Shown: positions 15,963 through 24,081 of the stretch, piece by piece | Layout: every line of letters starts with the position of its first letter | How positions within the stretch are numbered: position 1 is the stretch's first letter | The notes under the pieces: model-generated | What the model saw: only the letters and a program-made list of their open reading frames with translations | Told to the model about the DNA's origin: nothing | Databases searched by the model: none | Made by a program: the position numbers and the translations under genes | Source of the DNA: Bacillota bacterium | GTDB lineage: Bacteria; Bacillota; Limnochordia; Darwinibacteriales; Darwinibacteriaceae | Length of the DNA: 59,264 bases | Assembly (NCBI GenBank): GCA_029776155.1 | Contig: JAKOTU010000066.1 | Span: 1-59,264 of the forward strand | Direction of reading: 5' to 3'

Positions 15963-17560
15963 GTCAAGTAAAAACGAAAATGTCCCAAAAAACCCAAAAC
16001 ATTAGCACCGAAGTTTTGGTGCAGAGTGACTAATAGCTTGCTATGGTGTACCACAGGTCTTCGTAAGTCACCCCCTCTGGTATCTCCCTATGGGGTTGGG
16101 CCGCAACGTGTTTGCTGAACTCTTGTGCTTTCCACGGGTGAGACATCGGAGGGATGTAGCGTTTCTTGGGCTCTGTAACGGGCTCGGGCAAGTCAAAATT
16201 CTTGGATGTGGGTTCGTGTTCAGGGATTTCGTCCAAGGCGTGCACAGAGTCGTTGATCACGGCATACAGGTTGCCGTCAAAGGCTTGAATGACAAGGCAT
16301 GATGTACCCTTGCGGTAATAGACGCTAGAGCCGTCATCCTTGACCGGGAAGTAGAACTTTTTGTTGAACTTGATGCTGTGGCCTTTATCCACGACACGGT
16401 GAGTGATGACGGCCAGAATCAAGTTGATCTGCTCGTTGCTGGGTTGTGCTTCGAACACAGAGTTGCTATGATTAGTGGTAAGAGCAAACTGGGCATTGAA
16501 TTCTTCGATAAAGGTGGTCAGGAATTCATTTGCCTGCTCTAGTGTGGTCACGCCTGCTAATCGTAGCTCGATTGGTAGGCGTGATTGTAATGTACCGAAC
16601 ATTCTCTCGACTCGGCCTTTGGCCTCTGGCACGCTGGTGGTCTTGAGTTCTATGCCTAGCTGCTTGCAGGCGTACCCAAACTGCGTGAAAGTGTCGTTTT
16701 CCAGCTTGGGTGTACCTTTGCGCTTGTATTCGAAGATGGTTCTGTTATCCGTGTAGAAACAGGCCGGAATGCCGTAACTGACCAATATTTGGTGAAGCAC
16801 GTTGTAATAGCCGTACAGAGTTTCTTGGCGGGCAAAGAATGCTCCGAGAATGCGGCCAGTGCAATCGTCAATGGCTAGGTGAAGATACACTGGGACATCA
16901 CCGAACCATAGGTGGACAGATGCATCCATCTGGACCAGCTCACCAAAGTAGCGGGCTCTAGGCCTGCGAGGATGGCTGTCTTCGATGCTGACGATTAAGT
17001 CTTGAATGCGGTTCTTTTCCCTGGTGGAGGTAGCTTCCTTTTTCCTGTTTTCAAGGTATTCTTTGAGCCTCCGTTTGACCTTTCGGGTGGCCATCGGGCT
17101 TAGAATGCCGTTTTTGAGGAACAGTTCGCGAAGGAATGTCTTGGAGACTGTGATTCCCTCATGCCGCTCCAGCAGTTCAGAAAGGTGAGTGAAATTGGCG
17201 TCGTAATACTTGTTGTCGTAGAGAGTCAAGATTTCGCGTACTGTTCTTTCGTCGATGGAATTGACCGGCTTCCGCCCCTTGTTACCGTGTTGAAAGAAGG
17301 CCTTTCCTTCCTCGAGATAGCCTTTAATCAAGCGATTGACGTGACGTTGTGTACAGTTCAGCTTAAGAGCAGCAGCCTTCTTGTTGCCGTTGGTCTCCAC
17401 TAGTTTCTTGATGATCTCATACTTGAGTTCTTCTGTCATGTTTAACTCGACCTTTCTCACTAGACTCACCTCGTTTTCTACTTCGAACAAACGAGGTTGT
17501 ATTCCATAGTCGGGACATTTTCCCTCTTCTTCTAGTGAGACATTATCGCTTTTCCACTAC
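15963..17560 (-). mobile_element. Insertion sequence, ISNCY/IS1202-like (1598 bp)
   Basis: The element lies exactly between the two 30-bp direct repeats. Its ends are imperfect inverted repeats: the first 24 bases (15963-15986) match the reverse complement of 17537-17560 at 17 of 24 positions, sharing AATGTC near the inner edge. It carries one full-length transposase gene on the minus strand. The IS1202 group is known for unusually long target duplications (about 24-29 bp), which fits. The transposase frame and DDE residues are intact, so it may be active. Confidence 0.85.
16030..17439 (-). CDS. DDE transposase, ISNCY/IS1202-like
   Basis: The protein of about 469 residues has an N-terminal helix-turn-helix (GNKKAAALKLNCTQRHVNRLIKGY-like region) and an integrase-type core. 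The catalytic acids are visible in LVQMDASVHLWFGD, CFYTDNRTIFEYK and PEAKGRVERMFGTLQSRL (D, D, E). A C-terminal beta domain follows. ATG 17439 is preferred, with a purine-rich GAGAAAGG upstream; an ATG at 17490 gives 17 more residues. There is no frameshift or stop. Confidence 0.9.
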   Translation of the reverse strand: MTEELKYEIIKKLVETNGNKKAAALKLNCTQRHVNRLIKGYLEEGKAFFQHGNKGRKPVNSIDERTVREILTLYDNKYYDANFTHLSELLERHEGITVSKTFLRELFLKNGILSPMATRKVKRRLKEYLENRKKEATSTREKNRIQDLIVSIEDSHPRRPRARYFGELVQMDASVHLWFGDVPVYLHLAIDDCTGRILGAFFARQETLYGYYNVLHQILVSYGIPACFYTDNRTIFEYKRKGTPKLENDTFTQFGYACKQLGIELKTTSVPEAKGRVERMFGTLQSRLPIELRLAGVTTLEQANEFLTTFIEEFNAQFALTTNHSNSVFEAQPSNEQINLILAVITHRVVDKGHSIKFNKKFYFPVKDDGSSVYYRKGTSCLVIQAFDGNLYAVINDSVHALDEIPEHEPTSKNFDLPEPVTEPKKRYIPPMSHPWKAQEFSKHVAAQPHREIPEGVTYEDLWYTIASY

Positions 17561-17590
17561 GCTTAACTGTGGGTCTGAAAAACAAGGAAT
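17561..17590 (+). repeat. Right 30-bp direct repeat flanking the IS
   Basis: Second copy of 15933-15962. Its last base is the first T of a TTGACA -35 box, so this copy keeps the downstream promoter complete. Confidence 0.9.
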
Positions 17591-17619
17591 TGACAGAAAG
17601 ATGTGTTATATTGTATAAT
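17590..17619 (+). promoter_or_regulatory. Consensus sigma-A-type promoter for the pilus-like cassette
   Basis: TTGACA (17590-17595), an 18-base spacer and TATAAT (17614-17619) match the housekeeping consensus perfectly apart from the slightly long spacer. It lies 37 bases before the start of the first cassette gene. Confidence 0.8.
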
Positions 17620-17656
17620 ACGTCCAGGGCCTATCGCACAAAGGAGGAAGCAAGCA

Positions 17657-18103
17657 GTGAAAAAGTCCTTTTTTGTGGCGCTTAGCCTGATGCTGATGCT
17701 GCTGGGGGCAGCCGCCGTTCAGGCCGCTGCCGTGATCACTGTTCAAGTAGAGATCCTGGGCGGTTTTAGCATCGATTGTTCCGACTTGTTCAACTTCGGC
17801 GCGGTTATGCCTGGGCAGAGCATCGAAGAAACCTTGGAACTCAAAGTCTGGTCCAATCGGGCATGGGACTTGTATGTATCCTGTATCGGCCCCGTGGAGG
17901 TGCCCGGTACACTGGAGGTGGAGGACCAGCGTGGTCTATGGCAAGATGTCGCTTCTAGTTCAAGACTGGTATTGTGGGATCAGACAGCGACCGGCTCCGA
18001 GGGTTCTGTTGTACACATTCCTTTCCGCTTGAGCACCAGCTATGCTGATGCTCCAGGGGAGTATGAGTTTCAAATTGAGTTTACGGTGGTGCCTTCCCTA
18101 TGA
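17657..18103 (+). CDS. Secreted fimbrial-subunit-like protein
   Basis: GTG start with AAGGAGG upstream. A signal peptide (about 25 residues, MKKSFFVALSLMLMLLG... to VQAAA) precedes an all-beta mature domain of about 120 residues. It shows the pattern VQVEILGGFSIDCSDLFNFGAVMPG, reminiscent of spore-coat-U/pilus subunits (Cys, then FGxVxPG), a second Cys in LYVSC that could form a disulfide, and a last strand YEFQIEFTVVPSL. It overlaps the next gene by ATGA. The small size, beta-sandwich pattern and chaperone-like neighbour suggest an exported fibre subunit. No family is assigned with certainty. Confidence 0.6.
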   Translation: MKKSFFVALSLMLMLLGAAAVQAAAVITVQVEILGGFSIDCSDLFNFGAVMPGQSIEETLELKVWSNRAWDLYVSCIGPVEVPGTLEVEDQRGLWQDVASSSRLVLWDQTATGSEGSVVHIPFRLSTSYADAPGEYEFQIEFTVVPSL

Positions 18104-18783
18104 AGGCAGTGATATTGGGTTTGTTTCTGGCCCTCTTGTGGAGCTTGGCTCCGGTTAAGGCCCGCATTGCCGTTGCTCCCATGATCATTGAACCAGAACA
18201 GGTACAGGCCGGCCAAGTATTGGCCGTGCACTGCCAGAACCGGAGCGAAGAGCCTGTGGAAGTGGAGCTTGCCCTGGTCCTGTTCGACCAGGATGCAAGG
18301 GGTAAGGTAGTCCTCTTGGAGGATGGGGAGAGCGTAACCCTGGTGGAGCGTTTTTTGTCCGTGGAGCCGCGGTACTTCGTGCTTCCCCCTGGGGCGAGCC
18401 AGGAGATCCAGGTTCAGGTGCTGGAGAATGCTTTCCAGCACCTCTATGCGGCACTTCTGATCAAACCGCGGCAAAACGGGCTGCATTCGCGCCTTGCGGT
18501 TCTGCTCCTCCTTTCTGGGGCGGAAGAGGAGCCAGCCCTGGGTCTTTCCTCCTGGCGCCGCAGGGATGCGGGTGTGTCTCTCCGAGTGGAAAACAGGGGT
18601 GGGCGCCACGGATCCTGGGCGGGGGAACTGCTGCTCTACGATGGCCAGGGCCGGCTGGCCAGCACCATGCGGGTGCACAGCGGCCTGGTCCTGCCCGGGC
18701 GCAGCCGGGGGGTACAGGTATCCCTACCTGGTTGGGTGGAGCAGGTTGAGGTGCGTTCTTTGGCCCCTGGAGGTGAACGGTGA
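18100..18783 (+). CDS. Periplasmic pilus-chaperone-like protein
   Basis: A signal peptide (about 21 residues) precedes two Ig-like beta domains. The first (RIAVAPMIIEPEQVQAGQ, then FLSVEPRYFVLPPGASQEIQVQV) has the order of strands and the LPPGxxQ turn found in PapD-type pilus chaperones. The second (about 145-220) contains VSLRVENRGG and LVLPGRSRGVQV. It is translationally coupled on both sides (ATGA with the subunit gene, GTGA with the next gene). Function by analogy: holding and delivering the subunit in the periplasm. PapD homology is an inference from pattern, not a search result. Confidence 0.5.
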   Translation: MKAVILGLFLALLWSLAPVKARIAVAPMIIEPEQVQAGQVLAVHCQNRSEEPVEVELALVLFDQDARGKVVLLEDGESVTLVERFLSVEPRYFVLPPGASQEIQVQVLENAFQHLYAALLIKPRQNGLHSRLAVLLLLSGAEEEPALGLSSWRRRDAGVSLRVENRGGRHGSWAGELLLYDGQGRLASTMRVHSGLVLPGRSRGVQVSLPGWVEQVEVRSLAPGGER

Positions 18784-20792
18784 GGATCCTAGGCGCGGCC
18801 TTAGCCTTCTTTCTGCTCCTGGCTGCCCCCGCAGAAGGGGCAGGACCGCAGCTCATCTGCAGGGCAGAGCCCGGGCAGAAGGAAGCCGTGATGGAAGTGG
18901 GCTTAGATCTGTGGATCACGGGGCAGGGCGCCTGGCAGCTGCGGGTTGAGTGTTCTCCGGGCTTGGCCTTCTTGGATGAGCGGGGGGAGTTGACTTCAGC
19001 GGGACCGCTGCTAACAGGCAGTGGGGGCTTTCGAGGCTCCATTCCCCTCAAGCTCTTCTGCCAGCTTCCCTGGCGGGCAGGAGTGTATCAGAGTCAGCTG
19101 GAGCTCGCCTTAGAAGGGGCTTGGGGTGTGGTGGGCTTAGGGCTTGGAGATGAGTACTATATCGTTCCCCTCAACCAAAAGCTCCTCGTGGAGGAGGGAG
19201 GGGACATGGTCCAGGTCGCAGCCGACCAGTGGTTTCTGCTGGAGCGGGAAGCGCGGGTTTTCAGCGGCAGTGGCGAGATGCTTTTGGGCCAGCCTAATGT
19301 CCAGGCTGCAGCTTTCGGGGGACAGGCGGAGCCCAGGGAAAAGCTGCACTGGGTGCCGCCCAGCCTCAACCTGGAGGCGGGGGAACGGGCCTTGGTACAC
19401 CTTCTCCTGGAAGGCCCGGCACCGCCCAGCATCCTTGTGGTGCAGAGTAGTCCCGGGCTGCAAGTGTCGGCCCTCTGGTCTTTGGCCGGAAAAGAGCTGA
19501 CTGCCGCAACCGGGGCAGGGGGGCTGCGTCTGGAACTGCCGGCCCTGCCCGAGGGCCTCCATGAGCTGCGGGGTAGTGTGCAGGCTCTGCTGCCCTGGGA
19601 AGAAAAAACCGCTTCCCTTAAGGTCCTCTGGCGGGGAGGGGAGGCAGATTTGGCCGTGCACATTAACCGGGGATGGTTTGGCCAGGGGCTGCAGAGGATA
19701 AATGTGCAGGGCAGCGGCGCGCTGCTGCTCCCCCAAGGGCGCTTGGCCAGTGCAGGACGGCCCCTGGAGATGCCAGGAGGGAAGCTGGATGTGCTCCTGC
19801 CCTTAGACAGCCCGGGGCGCCCCATCTGGGTTGGCCTGCCCTTGGCGGAAGCGGAGGAGTGGACCGTGCTCCCATCCCGGGAGCAGTGGACAGGCGCGCT
19901 GCCTGTACTGCTGTGGGATGATGGCTTGACCTGGCGGGTTCTGGCCCGGGGAGAATCTTGGCTCTTCTACGGAGGCCACGGGGGCTTACGCTTCAGCTGG
20001 GGACCCTTTCACCTGGAGAGTTCCAGTGGGAGGGTGGCGGCTTCGTTTTCCACAGAGGATGCCGAAGCTGCGGGCAGCTGGAGGTGGCGGAGGAGCCCCT
20101 TGGCGTATCACGGCAGTGGACAGCAGGGGAGCTGGCGCTGGCACCTGGAGCTGCCCCTGGAAGCAGGGCAGGTTCCCACGGCTTTTGTACAGTACCGCCG
20201 GGGGAAGTGGAGCCTGGGCCTTGCCGCCGGTGATGTTCAGCTCCACTATGGCGGAGATACTTGGGTGTGGAGGGCATCTTGGCGGGAGAGGAGCGTGCAG
20301 TTAGCCAAGGGCGATGGATCTGTGCGCTTTCAGCTGAAGCCAGGCCGCCTCCAGGCGCGCTGGCGGCTGGGGACGGAAGGAACGCTCCGCGCCGTTTGGG
20401 ACGCCGAGCGACTGGAGCTGAACTTCGCCCAGCCTCCTTGGGAAGGTTACCTGAAAGCAGGCGGCAGCGGGCCTGAGCTTGGGATCCGTTTCCGCAGGGC
20501 CCAAACCAAGGGGAACTGGCAGTGGATTACCTGGGGAACCGGTCAACTGAAAGAAGGGCGTGTTTTGCTGGAGGCGGGCCAGGCTTTGGGTTACAAGCTC
20601 ACTTCTTGGTGCACGCTGTATGGGGAAGGGGTACTCAAGCTGGATGCCGCGCCGGCCTTTCGCGGGCAGCTCGGAGCTGTTTTCCGTCCCGCACCCGAAC
20701 TGGCCGCGGCCTTGGGCTGGGACAGCCAGGGTGGGCTGTTCTGGAAGGCCGGCCTGGTCCTGCCCCTGAGGAGTAGGAGACCGCAGCAGTAG
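18780..20792 (+). CDS. Large exported beta-rich protein, putative outer-membrane barrel (usher-like role?)
   Basis: GTG start with GGAGGTG upstream. The 670-residue protein has a signal peptide (about 20 residues), a beta-rich region to about residue 380, and a C-terminal 280 residues of short strands with alternating aromatic residues (WLFYGGHGGLRFSWG, SWRWHLELPLE, KWSLGLAAGDVQLHYGG, GLFWKAGLVLPL). These look like transmembrane strands of a large barrel. It ends SRRPQQ rather than in Phe. The place after subunit and chaperone-like genes matches the usher position of chaperone-usher loci. No usher motif was recognised, so the role is inference. Confidence 0.5.
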   Translation: MRILGAALAFFLLLAAPAEGAGPQLICRAEPGQKEAVMEVGLDLWITGQGAWQLRVECSPGLAFLDERGELTSAGPLLTGSGGFRGSIPLKLFCQLPWRAGVYQSQLELALEGAWGVVGLGLGDEYYIVPLNQKLLVEEGGDMVQVAADQWFLLEREARVFSGSGEMLLGQPNVQAAAFGGQAEPREKLHWVPPSLNLEAGERALVHLLLEGPAPPSILVVQSSPGLQVSALWSLAGKELTAATGAGGLRLELPALPEGLHELRGSVQALLPWEEKTASLKVLWRGGEADLAVHINRGWFGQGLQRINVQGSGALLLPQGRLASAGRPLEMPGGKLDVLLPLDSPGRPIWVGLPLAEAEEWTVLPSREQWTGALPVLLWDDGLTWRVLARGESWLFYGGHGGLRFSWGPFHLESSSGRVAASFSTEDAEAAGSWRWRRSPLAYHGSGQQGSWRWHLELPLEAGQVPTAFVQYRRGKWSLGLAAGDVQLHYGGDTWVWRASWRERSVQLAKGDGSVRFQLKPGRLQARWRLGTEGTLRAVWDAERLELNFAQPPWEGYLKAGGSGPELGIRFRRAQTKGNWQWITWGTGQLKEGRVLLEAGQALGYKLTSWCTLYGEGVLKLDAAPAFRGQLGAVFRPAPELAAALGWDSQGGLFWKAGLVLPLRSRRPQQ

Positions 20793-20838
20793 TACGAGTA
20801 GATGCAGTCTGATAGCGGTTACGAGAGGAGTGGGAAAA

Positions 20839-22569
20839 ATGCTGAGGGAGGCGGTGCACCATGCTGCCTGGGGGAGCTATGCCTACCCGGTGGGACCGGA
20901 TACGCTGCGCCTCACCCTCCGCGCGGCCCGGGGAGACCTTAAGCGGGCAGCTGTATTGTACTGGGACCGCTACGGAAGTTCACCTGTCCTGTGGGCAGAA
21001 ATGCACTTGGCCGCCCAGGACGAGCTGTTCAGTTACTACCAAGCCCAGGTGCAGCTGGAGACGAAACGCTTCGCCTATGTGTTTCTGCTGGAAGACGGCA
21101 GAGAGACTTGGTTTTACACCGAGCAGGGCTTTTTCCAGGACCTGCGGCCAGACACCCACTTCCACTACCCCTATATCTCCCCAGGCGATCTGTGGGAACC
21201 TCCCCAGTGGGTTCAGGGGGCTGTGGTCTACCAGATCTTCCCGGAACGCTTCGCCAACGGCGACCCGGGAAACGACCCCCCGGGAGTGGAAGAGTGGGAC
21301 CTGCCCCCTGGCCCCACCAGCTTCAAAGGCGGCGATCTCCAAGGGATCATTGACCGGTTCCAACACCTTGTGGACCTGGGAGTGGAGGTGCTGTATCTAA
21401 CTCCCATCTTCAAGTCGCCCAGCAACCACAAGTACGATACCACTGACTACTATGCCGTCGACCCCCACTTGGGTGATGAAGCCGCTGTGCGGGAACTGGT
21501 GGGGCTCTGCCACAGGCACGGACTGAAGATCATCTGCGACGCCGTATTCAACCACTGCGGCAGCGGTTTTTTCGCCTTCCAGGATGTGCTCAAGCGCGGT
21601 GCCCAATCGCCCTACGCCCATTGGTTCAACATTGCCAGTTTTCCAGTAAAGACCGATCCCCCCAACTACGAAACCTTTGCCCACCAGATTGGCGCCATGC
21701 CCAAGTTAAGGACTCAGGAGCCCGATGTGCGGCGGTACTTATTGGACGTGGCCGTGTACTGGTTGCGGGAGATTGGCATTGATGGCTGGCGGTTGGATGT
21801 GGCCAACGAAGTTGATCATCAGTTTTGGCGGGAGTTCCGCCGCGTTGTAAAGGGGGAGAACCCGCAAGCGCTCATCGTAGGAGAGGTGTGGCATGAAGCC
21901 AGTGCTTGGCTGGGGGGCGATCAGTTTGACTGTGTGATGAACTATCCCCTGCAGAGCGCCTGCTACGACTTTTTTGCCAAGGGTGCCATCCGGGCCGGCT
22001 CCTTTGCCGGCCGCCTGGCTAAAGTCCAGATAAACCATACCCACCCGGTCAACCTGGCCATGTTCAATCTCCTGGGCAGCCATGATACGGAGCGGTTTCT
22101 AACGAGCTGCGGCGGGGATGAGCGCAAGTTCGCCCTGGCCGTTGCTTTCCAGCTCACCTACGAAGGGGCTCCCATGATCTACTACGGAGATGAAGTGGGA
22201 ATGACCGGGCTTACCGATCCAGACTGCCGCCGGGGGATGGTTTGGGACGAAAAGCGGCAGAACCGCAAGCTCCTCAGCTGGTACAAACAGCTCATTTCCC
22301 TGCGTAAGAAGCATCCGGCGCTGCGTACAGGCAGCACCCGCACCGTGTGGGCGGACAGCATTACCAATGTGTACGGCTTTGCCCGCTTCCAGGATCGGGA
22401 GCAAGTGGTGGTGCTGCTCAACAACTCTCCCCAGGAGCAGCAGCTGGATCTGGCTGCACTGAAATGGCCCCTGGGCGCGCCCAAACAGGTGCGGGATCTG
22501 CTCACAGGGGAGAAGTTTAGGGCTGGTCAGGCAGTCCTGGAACCCTATGGAGCGAGAATTCTCAGTTAA
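20839..22569 (+). CDS. GH13 alpha-glucanase (neopullulanase/cyclomaltodextrinase type)
   Basis: A 576-residue cytoplasmic enzyme with an N-terminal CBM34-like domain (to about 125) and a GH13 barrel. Visible motifs are VVYQIFPERFANGDPGND, DAVFNH, GWRLDVANE (nucleophile Asp), IVGEVWHE (acid/base Glu) and LLGSHDTER (third Asp). This is the GH13_20 pattern of enzymes cutting cyclodextrins, pullulan or maltooligosaccharides. ATG 20839 is eight bases from GAGAGGAG and is preferred to GTG 20830. There is no signal peptide, so it acts on imported or stored oligosaccharides. It lies 46 bases after the cassette, with no functional link visible. Confidence 0.93.
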   Translation: MLREAVHHAAWGSYAYPVGPDTLRLTLRAARGDLKRAAVLYWDRYGSSPVLWAEMHLAAQDELFSYYQAQVQLETKRFAYVFLLEDGRETWFYTEQGFFQDLRPDTHFHYPYISPGDLWEPPQWVQGAVVYQIFPERFANGDPGNDPPGVEEWDLPPGPTSFKGGDLQGIIDRFQHLVDLGVEVLYLTPIFKSPSNHKYDTTDYYAVDPHLGDEAAVRELVGLCHRHGLKIICDAVFNHCGSGFFAFQDVLKRGAQSPYAHWFNIASFPVKTDPPNYETFAHQIGAMPKLRTQEPDVRRYLLDVAVYWLREIGIDGWRLDVANEVDHQFWREFRRVVKGENPQALIVGEVWHEASAWLGGDQFDCVMNYPLQSACYDFFAKGAIRAGSFAGRLAKVQINHTHPVNLAMFNLLGSHDTERFLTSCGGDERKFALAVAFQLTYEGAPMIYYGDEVGMTGLTDPDCRRGMVWDEKRQNRKLLSWYKQLISLRKKHPALRTGSTRTVWADSITNVYGFARFQDREQVVVLLNNSPQEQQLDLAALKWPLGAPKQVRDLLTGEKFRAGQAVLEPYGARILS

Positions 22570-22574
22570 AGCGC

Positions 22575-22603
22575 AAGGGGTCCCCCCGGGACCCCTTAGC
22601 TTA
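22575..22603. terminator. Shared terminator between convergent genes
   Basis: AAGGGGTCCC and GGGACCCCTT form a 10-bp stem with a three-base loop, between the GH13 gene (plus) and metQ (minus). The T-runs on either side are weak. Confidence 0.7.
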
Positions 22604-22613
22604 TTCCCCCAGC

Positions 22614-23399
22614 CTAGAACACGGGCACTACCGCGCCTTGGTACTTGTCCAGGATAAACTGACGGATTTCCTCGGTGAGCAGGGCTTCCACCAACTGCTT
22701 CAGGTCAGCCCTGTCCACATCTTCCGCCCTCACCGCCAGCACGTTCACATAGGGTGATTCCGCACCCTCCAGGAAGATGGCATCCCGCACTGGGTTGAGG
22801 CCCGCCTGGAGGGCGTAGTTCCCGTTGATCACCGCGGCGGCCACATCGGGCAGGCTCCGCACCAGCTGTGCCGCCTCCAGTTCCACAAGACGCAGCTGTA
22901 GCTTGTTAGCGGTAACATCGAACACGGTGGGGGTGATCCCCGCTTCCGGATCCAGCTCGATGAGGCCGGCAGCCTGCAGTAAGAGCAGGGCCCTGCCTCC
23001 GTTAGTGGCATCGTTGGGGATGGCAATAGAGGCCCGGGCAGGCAGCTCATCCAAGGAGGCGTACTTCCCAGAGAAAATGCCCAGGGGTTCCACGTGGATC
23101 CCCGCGATGGCGGCCAGGTCAGTGCCCGCATCCTGGTTAAAGGCTTCTAAGTAGGGGACGTGCTGGAAGAAGTTGGCGTCCAGATCTCCGTCGTGCAGGG
23201 CCAGGTTGGGCCGAACGTAGTCGGTGAACTCCACCACTTCCAGGGTAATCCCCTGCTTGGCCAAGAGGGGGACGACCTGCTCTAAGATCTCCGCATGGGG
23301 TACGGGTGTGGCGCCCACCTTCAAGGCTGCAGCCCAGATCCCCTGGCTGCAGGCCAGGATGAGTACTATTACACCGATCAATGCAAGCTTTCTGTTCAT
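22614..23399 (-). CDS. metQ: Methionine ABC transporter substrate-binding protein
   Basis: An NlpA/MetQ-family protein of 261 residues binding methionine outside the membrane. After the signal region comes the family motif LKVGATPVPHAEIL, then VEFTDYVRPNLALHDGDLDANFFQHVPYLE and IPNDATNGGRALLLLQ. ATG 23399 has AGGAGG upstream. The signal region carries LILAC, an imperfect lipobox, so lipidation is likely but not certain. It is the last gene of metNIQ, 25 bases after metI, and is controlled by the upstream S-box. Confidence 0.95.
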   Translation of the reverse strand: MNRKLALIGVIVLILACSQGIWAAALKVGATPVPHAEILEQVVPLLAKQGITLEVVEFTDYVRPNLALHDGDLDANFFQHVPYLEAFNQDAGTDLAAIAGIHVEPLGIFSGKYASLDELPARASIAIPNDATNGGRALLLLQAAGLIELDPEAGITPTVFDVTANKLQLRLVELEAAQLVRSLPDVAAAVINGNYALQAGLNPVRDAIFLEGAESPYVNVLAVRAEDVDRADLKQLVEALLTEEIRQFILDKYQGAVVPVF

Positions 23400-23424
23400 G
23401 GTCAAACCTCCTGTTGAAATAGTG

Positions 23425-24081
23425 TCAGCTGCGCTGGAAAAGCCTTTGGGCGATCTTATCACCCACCATCTGCATGCCCTGTACCAGCAGAACCAAAACG
23501 GCTATGGTCTGTACCATCACATCACCGCGAAAGCGCTGGTAACCATAGCGAATGGCCAGATCCCCCAGGCCTCCTCCGCCGATGGCCCCCGCCATGGCCG
23601 AGTAACCAACCAGGTTCACCGCGGTCACCGTGACCGCCAGCACCAAACCGGGCAGCGCCTCGGGCAGAAGCACCTTGTAGATGATCTGGAGCGGCGTGGT
23701 GCCCATGCTCTGGGCTGCTTCGATCACTCCCGGATCCACTTCCCGCAGTGCCCCCTCCACTAGCCGGGCGAAAAAGGGAATGGCGGCAACGGTCAAGGGG
23801 ACAATGGCGGCGGTGGTTCCGATGGATGTGCCCACCACTTTCCGGGTAAAGGGGATGATGGCCACCATCAGGATAATGAAGGGGATGGAGCGGCCCAGAT
23901 TCACCACAGCGCCGAGCAAGCGGTTCAGCCAGCTGTTCTCCAGGATGCCCTCTGGAGCGGTGATGGCAAGGAGGATTCCTATGGGCAGGCCTCCCAAAAC
24001 GGCTAAGACGGTGGCTGAGCCAACCATGAGCAGAGTCTCCTGGGTTGCTTGCCAGAGCAGGTTTAAGGCAGCAGCGTTCAT
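23425..24081 (-). CDS. metI: Methionine ABC transporter permease
   Basis: A 218-residue membrane protein with about five transmembrane helices. The EAA-type loop is visible in VIEAAQSMGTTPLQIIYKVLLPEALPG, and the family motif GRSIPFIILMVAIIPFTR is present. Its start overlaps the metN stop (ATGA), giving coupled translation. It forms the channel of the MetNIQ importer. Confidence 0.96.
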   Translation of the reverse strand: MNAAALNLLWQATQETLLMVGSATVLAVLGGLPIGILLAITAPEGILENSWLNRLLGAVVNLGRSIPFIILMVAIIPFTRKVVGTSIGTTAAIVPLTVAAIPFFARLVEGALREVDPGVIEAAQSMGTTPLQIIYKVLLPEALPGLVLAVTVTAVNLVGYSAMAGAIGGGGLGDLAIRYGYQRFRGDVMVQTIAVLVLLVQGMQMVGDKIAQRLFQRS

